Source: Saturnia japonica (Eukaryota; Arthropoda; Insecta; Lepidoptera; Saturniidae). Taken from it: 64,000 bases of DNA. This document shows positions 1-11,294 of this stretch, piece by piece (positions within the stretch are counted from its first letter, which is position 1; every line of letters begins with the position of its first letter). The stretch covers positions 14,791,018 through 14,855,017 of the forward strand of contig CM065319.1 in NCBI GenBank assembly GCA_033032175.1. Reading direction: 5' to 3'. Position numbers and translations under genes: made by a program. Under the pieces are notes generated by a model, which made no database searches, was not told the DNA's origin, and saw nothing but the letters and a program-made list of their open reading frames with translations.

Positions 1-590
1 TACTACGGAATGTTGTCGATGGTGCGCACGCGCAAATCTTGCTCCGCCGCTAACCGGTTGAAAAATACTTATTGTGGGTGTTCCTTAGAAGATATACTCT
101 CGCTGAATTTTTACCTGAATGCGAAAAGAAGGGTTATGTTTCTCGAGCGTATGTATTCTACTATCTACCAGTGCAAGTCCCGTCAAAATCGGTTCAACCA
201 TTTAGAAGATTTCCGGAACAAACAGACAGACAAAAAAATTTGAAACTGTTTTTTTTCATAACCATTTTTTGTTTATCTCTTTAAGCACCTTTTTTATATA
301 ATTACTAGCTATGCCCGCGGCTTCGCTCACGTGTACTACGGAATGTTGTCGATGGTGCGCACGCGCAAATCTTGCTCCGCCGCTAACCGGTTGAAAAATA
401 CTTATTGTGGGTGTTCCTTAGAAGATATACTCTCGCTGAATTTTTACCTGAATGCGAAAAGAAGGGTTATGTTTCTCGAGCGTATGTATTCTACTATCTA
501 CCAGTGCAAGTCCCGTCAAAATCGGTTCAACCATTTAGAAGATTTCCGGAACAAACAGACAGACAAAAAAATTTGAAACTGTTTTTTTTT
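1..590 (+). repeat. Two tandem copies of a lepidopteran-style interspersed repeat (period 333 bp)
   Basis: Bases 1-252 are repeated almost base for base at 334-585. The second copy shows the head, ACTAGCTATGCCCGCGGC near 304, which the first lacks because the window starts inside it. Each copy runs through TACTACGGAATG, TTTTTACCTGAATGCGAAAA and a CAGACAGACAAAAAAATT tail. The CCCGCGGCTTCGCTC head followed by a C-rich arm and a (CAGA)n tail is typical of abundant lepidopteran short repeats (from memory, not searched). The small open frames here repeat in both copies and are by-products of the repeat, not genes. Confidence 0.85.
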
Positions 591-764
591 GTTATAGGTA
601 TGTGTTATATTTTTGTATTATAGGTTATATGCATTTAAGTATCTTCACATTACAATAGACACTTCAGTTTTATTAATTATATATAGAAGATATTTAACTA
701 CCACGATTAAAAATATTAAAAGTACATAAGAAAAATTAGCTAGGACAACTTTTCACAAGCATTC

Positions 765-918
765 AGAGTACCTCACGGTATTTTCCTTTACCGTCTTCCG
801 ATACTTTGAATTAGTTATTGTACGAGAATTCCGAAAAATCCGTTGTTATGCCGGGGTCGAACATGCGGATATCGAATCGATATTCCGGCGGTCTAAGCCA
901 CTCGACTACAACGACTTG
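765..918 (-). mobile_element. tRNA-headed SINE fragment
   Basis: Read on the minus strand, the right end starts GTTGTAGTCGAGTGGCTTAG (A-box-like) and is followed about 40 nt later by GTTCGACCCCGG (B-box-like), the internal RNA polymerase III promoter layout of a tRNA-derived SINE. The left part (CTCACGGTATTTTCCTTTACCG) resembles the body of the SINE copy at 30424-30825, which has a similar head. Degraded and short. Confidence 0.55.
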
Positions 919-994
919 GAATGCTTGAGAATTTTTTTTGTAATACCACTATATGTAGGAAAATATGGATCTGTTGATTTCTCAGTATTTGAAA

Positions 995-1100
995 TCGACA
1001 GTACGTCGTGGTTTAGCGGGGTAATGAAGCCTTTGCCTTCCCTTGGGAAAAAGCCTTTGCCCAATAGTGGGACTCTTACCGGTTGATATAATCATCATCA
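995..1100 (+). mobile_element. RTE-type LINE 3' end fragment
   Basis: The stretch GCCTTTGCCCAATAGTGGGAC followed by TCTTACCGG and an ATCATCATCATTAT tail matches the usual end of lepidopteran RTE elements, where the last codons read about AQQW(D/T) and a GAT/ATC microsatellite closes the element. Only the last ~100 bp are kept. A different RTE tail is at 42575-42740. Confidence 0.55.
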
Positions 1101-1108
1101 TTATATTA

Positions 1109-1421
1109 ATACGCGTGCACGGAAGACTGAGATTTAGCATGGTTACAGTTTATATGGAGAAGGAGTGCAGAAAGCTAAAATTTATAAATATTTAGTATCT
1201 GTTACTAATATATTAAATAAAATAAATTAATACTGCGAATCCTAACCCGACAAATGCCATTGAACTTAGACCCTCCAAAATATTGACATTGTCACTCAAT
1301 GAAAAATGATAGCAAGGTGATATAATATTCATTGTTTAGGTTCATACTGCAAATGTCCAACAGAAAATAGTCTATTATTAAAAAGTCGCTGTTCGAATTT
1401 CGATCATTGGACGACCGCTAG
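1109..1421 (+). repeat. Rep-B copy 1 (short element ending CGCTAG)
   Basis: One of six copies in the window of a ~345-bp element whose full form begins GTGAAGCAAAAGCTTTCTAC and ends GGGCGATCGCTAG. This copy lacks the first ~45 bp (its 5' side joins at ACGCGTGCACGG) but keeps the middle: TATGGAGAAGGAGTGCAGAA, then AATACTGCGAATCCTAACC and GAACTTAGACCCTCC. No open frame. Other copies: 6669, 12521, 42099 (minus), 53518 (minus), 62177. Confidence 0.8.
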
Positions 1422-1554
1422 ATATTATTATTATATTAAAACAATAATTTATAATATAATTCATTAAAAGCTTGCCGTATTGTTGTAGTATATTTTTTTT
1501 ATATAATGTGCATATAAAATACCTCTTATGTAAAGTCTAACCTCCTAACCAGAA

Positions 1555-1770
1555 CAAATACAAGAAAAGAAAACCAACTTCAATGAATTTGAGTAGTTTC
1601 CTGGTGTATCTTCGAAGTTGAAGGTTCAATGCCAATGAAATTAAACTGGGACTACCCTTGTGGTATCCACTTTCTAACGAAAAAAGAATCATCCAAATCG
1701 ATTCATAAGCAAAAAAAGTTATGGCTGAACATTGCAGACTTTCGAACTTAGTGGGGACGATTGATTCGAG
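1555..1770 (+). repeat. Rep-P copy 1
   Basis: Dispersed repeat recognised by matching copies at 19036-19268 and 39395-39643 (same orientation) and 21500-21716 and 56459-56705 (opposite). Shared blocks here are AACTTCAATGAATTTGAGTA, GGTGTATCTTCGAAGTTGAA and GAATCATCCAAATCGATTCA. Its right end is cut by the reverse transcriptase relic that follows. Confidence 0.75.
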
Positions 1771-1775
1771 TGGTC

Positions 1776-2735
1776 ATTGATGGCTGCTCCTCCGATCTAT
1801 TGGCTATCAAAGCTGGGGTACCTCAAGGGTTGAACTTTCTGCGACTGTATTCCTGCTTCATATCAACTATATTCTTAAGCCCGGTACTTTTGAGTATGCA
1901 GACGATAGTACAGTTGTAGAAGGTTATAAATCTAATGCACGTACCAGTGGAAAGCAATTACACTCTCTCAGGGAGGTCATGGTCAAACACTTAAACTTGT
2001 CCTTAAAGACAATCTCCGACTGGGGTGATGCCAACCTGGTCAAGTGTAATGCCACTAAGACTCAGGCATGTCTATTTTCCGCTAAACCGAGTCCCTTCCA
2101 ACTAATTCCTACTTTCAGAGATGTGTCCATTCCGATAACCGACCATCTCGAAGTCTAGGCGTTACGATGTCTTCAACCCTCAATTTTGGCTCCTTCATTG
2201 AGTATAAAGCTCAGTTGGCTGCCAAAAAGCTAGGTATCCTTGCAAAGGTGAGACGGTACTTCACGCCAGGTCAGCTGCTTGATCTATATCAAGCGCAAGT
2301 CCGATCGTGCATGGAACTCTCATCTTTGGGATGGATAGGCCAAGTACCAACTTGAGGCATTGGAGGCAATCGAGAGGCGTGCAAAAAAACTCATTGGCAA
2401 CGATTCGCTTGTTGAGGCAAGGCTGCAGAGAGTGTCTGTTGGATTTGCACAACTTAATTCCCCTATCCCCTTTCTACCATCGGACGACAAGAGAAACGGT
2501 GAAGCATCATCGATTTATGGTAGATATTCCACCAGTGCGCGCAAAGCGTTTTGCTAGCACATTTATCATGCGCACCGCTAAAGAGTGGAACACTTTGACG
2601 GATTTTGTATTTTCCGATAATTATAACCTGGGTATCTTCAAGTCTCGAGTGAATAGGTACCTACTAGGTAAGCGTGCTCCATCATAGACCACATCATCAC
2701 TTACATCCTGGCGAGATAACTGTCAAAGGCAAGCC
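1776..2735 (+). pseudogene. CR1-like LINE reverse transcriptase, C-terminal relic
   Basis: Conceptual translation in shifting frames gives a reverse transcriptase C-terminal half: a damaged motif B region (GVPQG-like then LSATVFLLHINYIL near 1810-1880), the catalytic YADDSTV motif near 1896, SDWGDANLVKCN near 2020, then AAKKLGILAKVRRYF and LLDLYQAQVRSCME (2219-2312) and the thumb/tail region HNLIPLSPFYHRTT and RTAKEWNTL before the stop at 2685. At least three frame changes and several stops break it. The closest relative in the window is the copy at 5625-6668, and 38640-39240 shares the NLV..FSAKP block. The family (CR1-like) is inferred from sequence style; the C-terminal motifs are clear. 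Confidence 0.8.
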
Positions 2736-3179
2736 TATCCAGAGTTAAAAAAATACATTCGAATTGAAGTCCGTTAAAAAATATTATATCCCATCGCGGA
2801 AATTTAACCAACGACCTACATAATTTTAATCAAACAGACCATAGATGTGAAGCAAATATACGCCAAGTGAAAATAATCCTTCTTACGTAGAAAATTAAAT
2901 ACATTTTACAATATTAGATGATTTTTATCGATTCATATGAGACCATTTGTTGTTTTCCCCATTCAAAGGACGTTGACTCAACTCGAGAAACAAATAGGTA
3001 AGATTTCATTCAACAGTTCCTTGCTTACTAGAAATAAATTTTACATACATTACCTTATATTTGAGCCCTTTATTAGATTAGTGCTTTTGCCAACAAAAAA
3101 TATCAGTTTAACAATAGTTATTAGGTTCAATCAAGTGATATACCCACACTTTCGAGAGATTACATAGGTAGATTTTTTT
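2736..3179. other. Mostly unassigned AT-rich sequence with a Rep-P scrap
   Basis: Bases 2740-2790 (ATACATTCGAATTGAAGTCCG then TTAAAAAA) look like the terminal part of Rep-P. The remainder shows no motif, long frame or partner elsewhere in the window. Confidence 0.4.
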
Positions 3180-3645
3180 TTTTAAATAAATAAAATTCGC
3201 TTTTCGTTTATTCTTACCAAAGGCCCTATCAAACCGTCGCGTCCATGCCAGTGAAGACAAATTCAATGAAAACTAATTACGGCGAAAACCATCCATGTGA
3301 TTGCTTACAAAATTCCTTTAGGTAACTCAGTATACGCAGTTTATTAGGGACACGAATAACATTTTCTTTCTAAAAGCGTTTTGCCTTTTCTATTTTATTG
3401 CTATTTTCTATTACTGAAAATAAACTATATCATGTCATCTTGTTCTATAATAAAAATTAACCAAAAATTACAAGTAAAGGCTTTTTTATAACGAAAGTTC
3501 ACTAGTTAATATGGAACACATTCGAAGACAAGGAAAATAATATTTTTTATGGGACGGATATTTCGTATCCTAAGTTACCACAATATTACATAGTAACAAA
3601 TGATTTTTGAGAAAGTAATCAAGTATCCTGTAGTGCCTCATATTC
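3180..3645 (+). repeat. Rep-D copy 1
   Basis: A ~460-bp stretch that reappears at 56885-57335 in the same orientation. Shared blocks include CTTTTCGTTTATTCT, TTACGGCGAAA, TGTTCTATAATAAAAATT, CTAAGTTACCAC and AACAAATGATTTTTGAGAA. Copies are well diverged with many small indels, so the duplication is old. No terminal repeats or coding frame seen; the class is unknown. Confidence 0.7.
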
Positions 3646-3655
3646 TAATGCCTAA

Positions 3656-3950
3656 GCTACACGCACCGTGTACAAAAAAGGCGGAACACAGTACAGGTGG
3701 CCACACGTGCAGATAAGTACGTGCAAACTGGACTGTGCAGAACACAGTGTTCTCAGAGAGTAAACTCGCAGGCAAAACCGTATAAAACAAAACTGCGCAG
3801 CCTAATGTTCAGCATGTCAACGATTGCACAATCCGCCTGCACCTGCCACGCAAGCTTTTACATACGCAAACTGGTTTGTGTAGGCATACTCGCAAGCAAG
3901 ACTGTGCGTATGACTGGGGCATTAGATGCAATTGTGATTTACTTTCGTGT
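3656..3950 (+). repeat. Rep-E copy 1
   Basis: Inverted partner of 40015-40395. Shared blocks: GTACAAAAAAGGCGGAACAC, CACACGTGCAG, GAGAGTAAACTCGCAGGC and CGCAAACTGGTTTGTG. The repeat carries two similar inner modules, each GCAAACTGG..TGTG followed by a (T)ACTCGCA(G/A)GCAA block. An 85-residue open frame spans it; its tail (IRKLVC.G....KT.R) is matched in the other copy, but the frame is not otherwise gene-like. Confidence 0.7.
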
Positions 3951-4399
3951 ATGATTATTATCAATTAGTAGCTTCATATTTATGTCAGGGTCACCAAAGT
4001 GTGGGTAAAGTAGTAGATTGACCCAATAACCAATTTCTAATCTTCACCTGGTTAGCATTAGTAAATAGCACCCTTGCCTTGAAAATCTGTCACCAATAAT
4101 AAATCTGTTCTGAAAGCTGTACTTTGGAGTTTAATAACTGTACTCCCAGGGACGGCATATATGCCAATTTTACATACATTTTTGTGATGTCTGGAGTTAA
4201 AAGGTTGACCAATTTTTTTAAATATTAGCACGGCAAATGGCACTACCTGCATGAAATCGAACATTCAGATGTTGGTATATATTACAATAAATTATAAAAT
4301 ATTATCAAAACATGTTTACAAAAACAGCGCGAAAAAAACAAAATCATAAACAATATCACAGAAAAAACACGAAATCTAATGAAACAAAGAAGCCAACTG
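3951..4399. other. Unassigned sequence
   Basis: No repeat partner, TIR, RNA motif or credible coding frame found by eye; moderately AT-rich. Confidence 0.4.
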
Positions 4400-5205
4400 A
4401 TGCGTAATTGACATTTAAGTCACACCGAAAAAGCAGAGCTAGCAAAGCTATTTAGCCATAGCCATAGAGAGTTTTTAGTTACGAAACACTTGAAATCTGG
4501 CAGTCTAAAGAAAGCGATAAAAGAACTTAACACTGAGAAACAATGGACATCATCACTGAACTCGAGAACTTCGAAACACCAAACCCGAGCTGAAGTGATT
4601 AACACTGCTACAGAATTCTACAAACATTTATATAGTACCTCTTAGGACTTGAGCCAGGATGACATGAAAACTTACACTATGCCGAATCAAAATGTTGAGA
4701 TTTTACAATTTCAAGAGATTGAGGTACTAAATAAACTGGAGAAACTGAAAGATGATAAAAGCTGTGGTACAGATGGAATATCAAACGAAGCTATTAAACT
4801 AGCTAAAACAGACATCCTTAGGCCATTAACTATAATATTTAACTAAATCCTCGATGAAGAAAAGGTGCCACAGGAATGGACAAGTCAGAAATAATAATCT
4901 TGTATAAAAAAGGCAATCCAAATGATGTAGGAAACTATCGTCCCATAAGTTTAACTTCATGTTTATATAAACTATTTGCTACCTGCCTATTAGAGAGAAT
5001 TAATAACGACATAGAAAGTCAAAAACCAATAGAACAAGCTGGCTTCACAAAATCATCTAGTACTACTGACCACATACAAGTACTAGAACAAATAATCGAA
5101 AAGTACTACGAATTCCGAAGACCGTTATATTTGGCTTTCATTGATTATAAAAAAGCTTTTGATTCCGTATCCCGCAATAGCATTTGGAAACCCCTTCGCA
5201 TACAT
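4400..5205 (+). pseudogene. RTE-type LINE reverse transcriptase relic
   Basis: Two frames in series. The first (about 4649-4843) reads LDKLKDDKSCGTDGISNEAI-type sequence, i.e. the 'K..G.DGI..E..K' segment that precedes the RT palm, and ends in a TAA where glutamine is expected. After a frame change near 4870 the second frame carries the RT core: SEIIILYKKGNPNDVGNYR, PISLTSCLYKLF, QAGFTKSSSTTDH and motif A as FIDYKKAFDSVSR (about 5136-5175). DYKKAFDS is characteristic of RTE-like elements. The copy is truncated before motif B and the YADD box. The region 4400-4640 reads as coding remnants in several frames. Confidence 0.8.
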
Positions 5206-5515
5206 TTATAAATTCAAATTAGTAACGCTATCAGCTAACGGTGAAATAAATCATCTCGAGGAAACCGGAGCGCCTGAGAACGTGAAGACTTCTTTTTTTT
5301 CTCTTAGCAGTTGAACACTCGCGAGCGTAATGATATTAATAATGGCCATTACGACTATATGGCCGGTTTTTGAAGTAGGGATATGCCGGACCGTGACTCG
5401 CCGGTACAACTGACAGTTCCATCAGTTCAAGAGCGGACGTACGCGATCAGTCACAAACCTTGCCCAACCAAGAGTTGCACTAAACACTGAACACAGGCTG
5501 ATATTATCATCATAT
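5206..5515. other. Unassigned sequence between two LINE relics
   Basis: GC-richer than its surroundings around 5340-5470 (GGCCATTACGACTATATGGCC is a near-palindrome) but no coding or repeat partner seen. Its right end CTGATATTATCATCATATTA may be the microsatellite tail of an RTE copy. Confidence 0.35.
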
Positions 5516-5612
5516 TAATTCGATATATAATATTATTATCATAATATTATTATTATTATGATAATATTATTATTATAATAATAACATTATTATCATCATA
5601 TTATTATATTTT
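5516..5612. repeat. ATT/ATC-rich microsatellite
   Basis: About 95 bp made of TAT, ATT and ATC triplets with a mirror-like order (TATTATTATCATAATATTAT), probably grown from a LINE tail. Confidence 0.8.
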
Positions 5613-5624
5613 CTGATCCCAAAT

Positions 5625-6668
5625 TTCTAAATGCTGCGGCCCCACAAGGCTGTGATACTGTCTCCAACTCTCTTTCTTCTGTATGTCAATGACTTGTTGC
5701 AAATTAGCAACATTCATTACTACGCTGACGATAGCACTGTGGATGTCTTGTACACTGGCCGTACTAATATCTCTCGGGAATACTTCGATGAGAGCCGGAA
5801 CAAACCTGTGTCTGAAATTGAGTCTTTGTTAACTAAAGTCTCGGACTGGGGTCGACTACAATTAGTCCAATTCAATCCTAAAAAGACTCAAGTCTGCGCG
5901 TTAACCGCTAAAAAGTCACCATTTGTCGCAACTCTTCGTTTTGAGAACACTCCCCTGTCTGCCACGGCCAGTACCGGAATTATTGGTGTCGTCATTTCGA
6001 GTGACGTCCATTTCCGCGGTGAGTTGGAAAGTAAGGCCAAATTGGCCTCAAAGATGCTTGGTGTGCTCTGTAAGGTGAGACGGTACTTCACTTCGGCTCA
6101 TCGCCTAAATATTTATAAGGCACAAATTTGACCCCACTTGGAGTATTGTTCTCATCTCTGGGCGGGAGACCCCAGAACCAGCTACTTCCTTTTGACCGCA
6201 TTCAGCTTAGGGCGGCTCGAGTTATTGACAATCAAGCTCTTTCCGATCGGCTTGAACCATTGGCTCTGCGTAAAGCTGTTGGTTCACTCTGCATCATCTA
6301 CCGCATTTATCATGGGAAGTGTTCCGAGGAATTGTTTGCATTGATTCCGGCTGCTGAATTTCACCATCGGACATCGCAACAGAATCTTAAATTCCGTCCA
6401 TACAACCTCGATGTCCAGCTTTCCACAACAGTGCGTTTCTCAAGGCACTTTCTGCTTCGCACAACCACTCTGTGGAACCAGCTGTCACCTGAGGTCTTTC
6501 CGAGCCGTTATGACCTGGTGACCTTCAAGAAGAGAGCTTTTTCTTCCCTAAAAGGCTGGTAAAGCATTTGCGAGCCCTCTGGTGTTGCGGATGTTTGTGG
6601 GCGGCGGTGATCACTTTCCATCAGGTGTGCCACATGCCCGTTTGCCCCCTTTTTATCATAAAAAAAAA
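5625..6668 (+). pseudogene. CR1-like LINE reverse transcriptase, C-terminal part and 3' end
   Basis: Better preserved than the 1776 copy. The frame from 5631 gives motif B remnants (LSPTLFLLYVNDLL), the catalytic box YYADDSTVD (about 5719-5745), a SDWGRLQLVQFNPKKTQ thumb block, GIIGVVISSDVHF, and KLASKMLGVLCKVRRYF. A TGA at 6129 replaces the arginine expected in YKAQ(V/I)[11 protein letters not shown]. After that the frame continues as [11 protein letters not shown] and then shifts near 6175 into the frame ending at 6562, which carries [27 protein letters not shown] and [12 protein letters not shown]. The 3' end (6590-6668) has CATCAGGTG.GCC.CATGCCCGTTTGCC and an A-rich tail. One stop and one frameshift make it non-functional. 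Confidence 0.85.
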
Positions 6669-6932
6669 CTTTCTACCCCTTTTTAAGCGTATTGCGTACA
6701 CGGAAGACTGTGTTATTTGGCATGGTTAAAGTTTATATGGAGAAGGAGTGTAGAAAGCTAAAATTTGTTGTGCTAATATCTGTTAGTAATATATCTAACT
6801 AAACAAATTAATACTGCAAATCCTAACCCGACTATTACCATTGAACTTAGACCCCCCAAACAAATGTCAAACAGAAAATAGTCTATGATCAAAAAGTCGC
6901 TGGTCGAATTTCGAGCTTAGGGCGATCGCTAG
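6669..6932 (+). repeat. Rep-B copy 2
   Basis: Starts TTCTACCCCTTTTTAAGCG directly after the A-tail of the preceding LINE and ends GGCGATCGCTAG. About 60-80 bp of the middle (the CATTGTCACTCAATG region seen in copy 1) are missing. Followed by TTATTATTATTATC. Confidence 0.8.
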
Positions 6933-8390
6933 TTATTATTATTATCCATCTCTAGTCGTCGCTGTCCTGCTGGCCTATAAACCTCTCGGTAGCTGGATGT
7001 ATACCGGATAATCCCGGAGCGTGAAATGCCTTACTCCTAAGCGTGTCACTAAGCCGGGTCTCGCACATGGTGAATGGTGGTTGCAATCCAGACGAACACA
7101 ATTGTCGTGTTCTATACTACTCTCGTTAAAGTTATTCAGGTGTATAACGCTAAAAGGTAACTTTACCGATAAACAAAAAAACATTTTATACACTTTCTAC
7201 ACATAACATTAACATTTTTATACTAAGAAACCAGGCCACGCGTTGCTGAGCCGTTTTGGAGTACATAAGTAACATTGATCCGATCGCTACCAAACTTTAG
7301 AGGATCATCCGCTGGGCCAATATGAAGATTGTCTGAAAAGTTTATCAATATCGCTCTATAGAGAACATACATACAAACATCGATTTTAATATAAAAATAT
7401 ATATTCACTTATATGGAACATCACTGGTATGTGTAGTATTGAAATATATCTATTTAGACACATCAACACTATCATATTAACAAAGGAATAAAGATTTACA
7501 TAAAATATAAAACTAAAAATTCAATGAACTACAAGATTCCATAAATAAGATTGCTTAATAAAAATTTATCTCATCTTCCATAATAATAAATTACACAAGA
7601 CAATCCAATGGACCTTGCCAGGGTTTTAATTTATAACTTGAAACTTACGAACACATTTCCATTCACTTTAAATAATGAATTAACAAGTTTACCAAACCTT
7701 TGCTTCCATTGGTCAATAATTATGATGTTAAAGTAATCGTCAGTCAAGATTTTATCTGCTGTCTATGTTATCCAGTAAGCCCCAATAAAATATGTCGTAA
7801 ACGGCTCACTCGTGTAAAATGGAGTACATTTTTTCCACTAATTAGAGGAAAAAATCAGACGATAGGTATTTCTTTCACGGCTGTAATAAATTATTGTTCC
7901 CGTCCTTCTCATAAGATGGTAAACACTAAGTTATCAGAAGCACTTCTCGACTAAAACATACCTACCGGATGAATAAGGGTTGATTTACATTGAATCAGTA
8001 ATGAGAGTCAATGCTGGCTTGGCACTGAGTACCAGAGCAAAATTTACACACAGTAGATGACTACGGAAAAAACTACTACTACAAAAAACTTTAGTATAAA
8101 AAACCCGCAAGTAAAGTTAGTAGGTAAAAATTAATTCCACGCTCAAATGCTGTTCTACGCATATCTTTATTCCTGTACCTATGGAGTTTATATCCCAAAA
8201 AATTTTATTCACGTTATAATTTTGCTAATCTCAAATTCTTAACGTCAGGTAGTTTTATTTTTGCGTCGGTTTCGCTAGTTTAACACTATGAAGCGTCACT
8301 ATACCTTACTAATTACTATCTATAGACTTTGGCGTTTAAACAAGGTCAGTTGCGATAGGCACTGCGTAGTTACTTATAACTAGTGATTAC
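6933..8390. other. Unassigned sequence
   Basis: Only short repeat-like remnants are recognisable: 7215-7410 has the layout of a small interspersed repeat (ACCAGGCCACGCG at one end, GAACATACATACAAACATCG at the other). No coding frame over 85 codons and none with a familiar domain. Confidence 0.35.
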
Positions 8391-8394
8391 TAAG

Positions 8395-9045
8395 ACCATT
8401 GAGGTAATGATCAATGATCTGAGTAAAGCCTACGAAGAAGATGCTCGTAAAATGAGCATAGATGAAACGAAGATCATGTCGAAAATTAGAGTAGTACTAA
8501 TTCCCGTAAAGTTCGAAGACACTGTGCTTGAAATTGTTAATTTTTATGTTTGTCTGGGTTAAGCTATCTAGTAGCTAGGTAACTCAAACTTCGACGGAAA
8601 GGTAAATTTTTAAACCCAACTGCAGTTACTTAATACGAAATTCTTTGACAAGTGTGTGATATGGTACTGAGACATAAACATATAGTATTGAGACATAGTC
8701 AATAATGATAGGTACCTCATAAGAAAGCTTAAGGCCACTTAAAGGACAATAGAGAGGGCTATGTTTGGAGTTCCTCTGCGTGTGATCGAATCAGTTATGA
8801 GGAGATCCGCGGATGAATCAAAGTCACCGACATCGCCTCAAACCTCAGAATTGCTGATCTTAACTGGCAGTGGACGTAAAACTGATGACTGATGGGGCCG
8901 AAGAGTTTTTGATTGGCAACCACGCACAGAAAGACGTAGCGTGAGCAGACGCGCCACGAGGTAGACTGACGATCTGTTGAAGATTGCGGGATTAGGTTGA
9001 TATAAGCACCGCAGGACCGATCGTTGTGGCGTTCTGTAGTGGAGA
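8395..9045 (+). pseudogene. RTE-type LINE C-terminal relic, heavily decayed
   Basis: Broken translations across frames recover the usual order of an RTE C terminus: MINDLSKAYEEDARKMSIDE then TKIMSKIRVVLIPVKFEDT (8410-8530), YVCLG (about 8550), a 'MFGVPLR' block (8760), a tryptophan-rich LN(W)QW stretch (8860), then W(Q)PRTERRSVSRRATR and TDDLLKIAGLG with HRRTDRCG (8920-9030). Stops, deletions and frame changes are frequent. It differs from the RTE core at 4400-5205 and need not be the same copy. Confidence 0.65.
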
Positions 9046-9239
9046 ATTATCAAACTAAGCTTATCCAGCAATAGACGTGTTATGACTGAATGAATGAATT
9101 GAGTTGACCTGGCTGTACTGACGTCAGTAACTGTCGCAGTGTAAATGAACCCTTACCACGACATTGAGAAATACGTTGAGGACGTAGGTATATAAATAGA
9201 TTTTGTGAAATCTCGCCAAGCTTTCGCCAAGTGAATAGT

Positions 9240-9425
9240 GAAGTGAAGTTCTCCAAAATCAAAATATAATTTATTCAATTTACGCACTAAAAAGGCACTC
9301 ATGAATGTCAAAACACTACCACCGATACGGAAAACATCCCTGTTATCGAGAAAAACCGGCAAGAAACTCGGTCGGGTTTATCAACATCTTATTTCATTTT
9401 CAAATTTTGGTGGCAAGGTACTACA
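9240..9425 (-). mobile_element. Jockey-type LINE 3' end, minus strand, 5'-truncated
   Basis: Reverse complement of the 3' untranslated end of the LINE at 34.6-37.7 kb: AAAAAGGCACTCATGAATGTC, AAAACACTACCACCGATACG, GGAAAACATCC and CCGGCAAGAAACTCGGTCGGG all match, in the right order. The tail lies at the left (CAAAATCAAAATATAATTTA). Only the last ~180 bp are present. Confidence 0.8.
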
Positions 9426-9821
9426 AACAATGGCGACATTAAATAAACCCACGTGTACGCTATTAGAGATTTTAGTGATATTATAATATTACGTCAATTA
9501 TGTACGACTGGATCGCAACCAACATACACCAGATCTAACACTCGCCATATTGTCAGGTCCGGGATCAGCTATTGTATAACCAGTTATCATACACTGGATC
9601 ATTTATCATATTAGCCCATACACGCGCAATTATTTTTATTTTTTTTTGATAATTTGTGCTTGTTCCAAAGAAAAAAATTTTACTCACTCATTGAAAGAGA
9701 TTTTTATACACTGTTAACGATGAATCAAGCGTAATTTTTCACAGAGCAATATTTATTTAATAACCGGAATTGGAGAAAACGAAGCCAAAACATGTTTTTT
9801 TTTTTTTTTGTTTCCTAAGAT
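9426..9821. other. Unassigned AT-rich sequence
   Basis: Contains T- and A-runs (9630-9660, 9790-9810) and the loose inverted words ACTGGATCGCAACC / TACACTGGATCATT; no clear element. Confidence 0.35.
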
Positions 9822-10045
9822 AACCACGCCAAGCCTAGTAAGTAAAAGGACTAGAGCTCTTTCAATGCAGGTGTCGGAACACACCTATTAGTGCTTCGCG
9901 ACAGATTTCTAACTTAAGGGTGGTAGATAGCCAAGCGGGCATTAGAAGATGCCCTACCACCATACTATGATGTCATCACGATGTTTACCTTTATCGAAAG
10001 TTCAGGCTCATTGCAGGGATTTGACCTCACGTCAATCGACGCGGT
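9822..10045 (-). mobile_element. tRNA-headed SINE, decayed
   Basis: Body shared with the SINEs at 43573, 54198 and 58860: CGGAACACACCTATTAGTG, TTAAGGGTGGTAGATAGCC, ATGCCCTACCACCATAC, CATCACGATGTTTACC. The B-box side at 10015-10030 has drifted (GGGATTTGACCTCACGTC) and the A-box is gone. Minus strand, since the promoter end is on the right. Confidence 0.75.
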
Positions 10046-11068
10046 TTGTTATAATAATGTTCATTTGAAATTGAAATATACTATTACATATATTATATAC
10101 CTTTTAATAACAATGCCTCGCTTCAAACTAACGAGGCATATGATTTTAATGATGACCTATCCCATTTATTTATTGTGGAGATTTACTATCGTACGGTTTC
10201 GAGCATGCGGTTCATTTGAAATGTAAGGTAGTTTAACATTTTGTTTTAATCTATTGTAACTTATTTTAATAATAATGAAAGTTCACGATACTTTTTTACC
10301 CGACCGTGAAAGAGGAGGGTTTTGTTTTTCGAGCGTATGTGTACAAAATAGAAAACAAATTTTTTTTTTAGTTAAGTGTGTTTGTGTTCCCGTAAGGTTT
10401 TCTGTGTAAATAAATTTGTTAAAGTGTATTCCTAAGAGGTTTTACAACACGATTTAACACGGTCTCTTGATACACATTGGCTGAATTTAATTAACTCCTT
10501 TGTCACGAAAATTAAACTTTGTGACTCCTTAATAAGACACCCCCACCAAACTATGACTGGCGCAGAATAATGACCACGTTGCACGCTTTCGACCATTTTC
10601 GAAGCTTCTTTAGAACTATGAGCATACACTTCGTCATTTTTCTTGTTGTAGTGCTATTCGATCGTGAAAATATTTTCATCAGAAAGAGGATGTTTCTGTG
10701 CCTTTTCACCCGCGTAGCAATTTTTTGATCAATTCTCTTCTCTTTATCTGTGCGGATTGATTCAGAACATATCCTGTATATCAACAACGATAAGCCTCAA
10801 GCCTCAAGCCTCAACTTGAGTGTTGTTTGAAGACACGCGATAGAGTTCTAGCTAGAATCTTCATTTCTTATAGAGTTTCAGCAAATTTAGCCTTAACAGC
10901 ATTAACAGCTATTGTACTTCTAATTCCAAAGCTCCATACCTACTTTGAGCAAAGCAATCACTGCGATTCCCTTTTCTTTAACACCCCACTCCACATTATA
11001 ATTTAATTCCATCGAAGTTTCTAAAATAATAAACGTGTTCGAAATATGTAAAAAAAAAAATTAAAATC
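10046..11068. other. Unassigned sequence with repeat scraps
   Basis: 10290-10345 carries TTTTACCCGACCGTGAAAGA and GTTTTTCGAGCGTATGTG, a block also found at 110-160 and 43890-43930, so it is repeat-derived. 10796-10816 has CCTCAAG three times in tandem. Nothing else identified. Confidence 0.4.

Positions 11069-11101
<33 letters not shown>
11069..11101. repeat. (TA)n microsatellite
   Basis: About 16 uninterrupted TA/AT dinucleotides. Confidence 0.95.
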
Positions 11102-11103
<2 letters not shown>

Positions 11104-11294
11104 CAATAGGGTAAAAAAAGGCCGCTCGCTATACGTACTGAATCCATAATTCTATGTAAATAACAATGTCTAATTATTGCCCAGCCCAAAGCACTAAGTA
11201 TATAATGTATAAAATTATGCTGCAGGCTTCATTTAAGAAGCAATTTCTCGTGACAGAGTTTAAGTCCTAACGAAATGTTCGTGGGAATAAATAA

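Noticed and set aside
1..590. A pair of small protein genes (frames at 10-243 and 331-576)
   Set aside because: The same frame appears in both copies of a dispersed repeat and ends in its CAGACAGACA tail; no codon-level evidence for coding.
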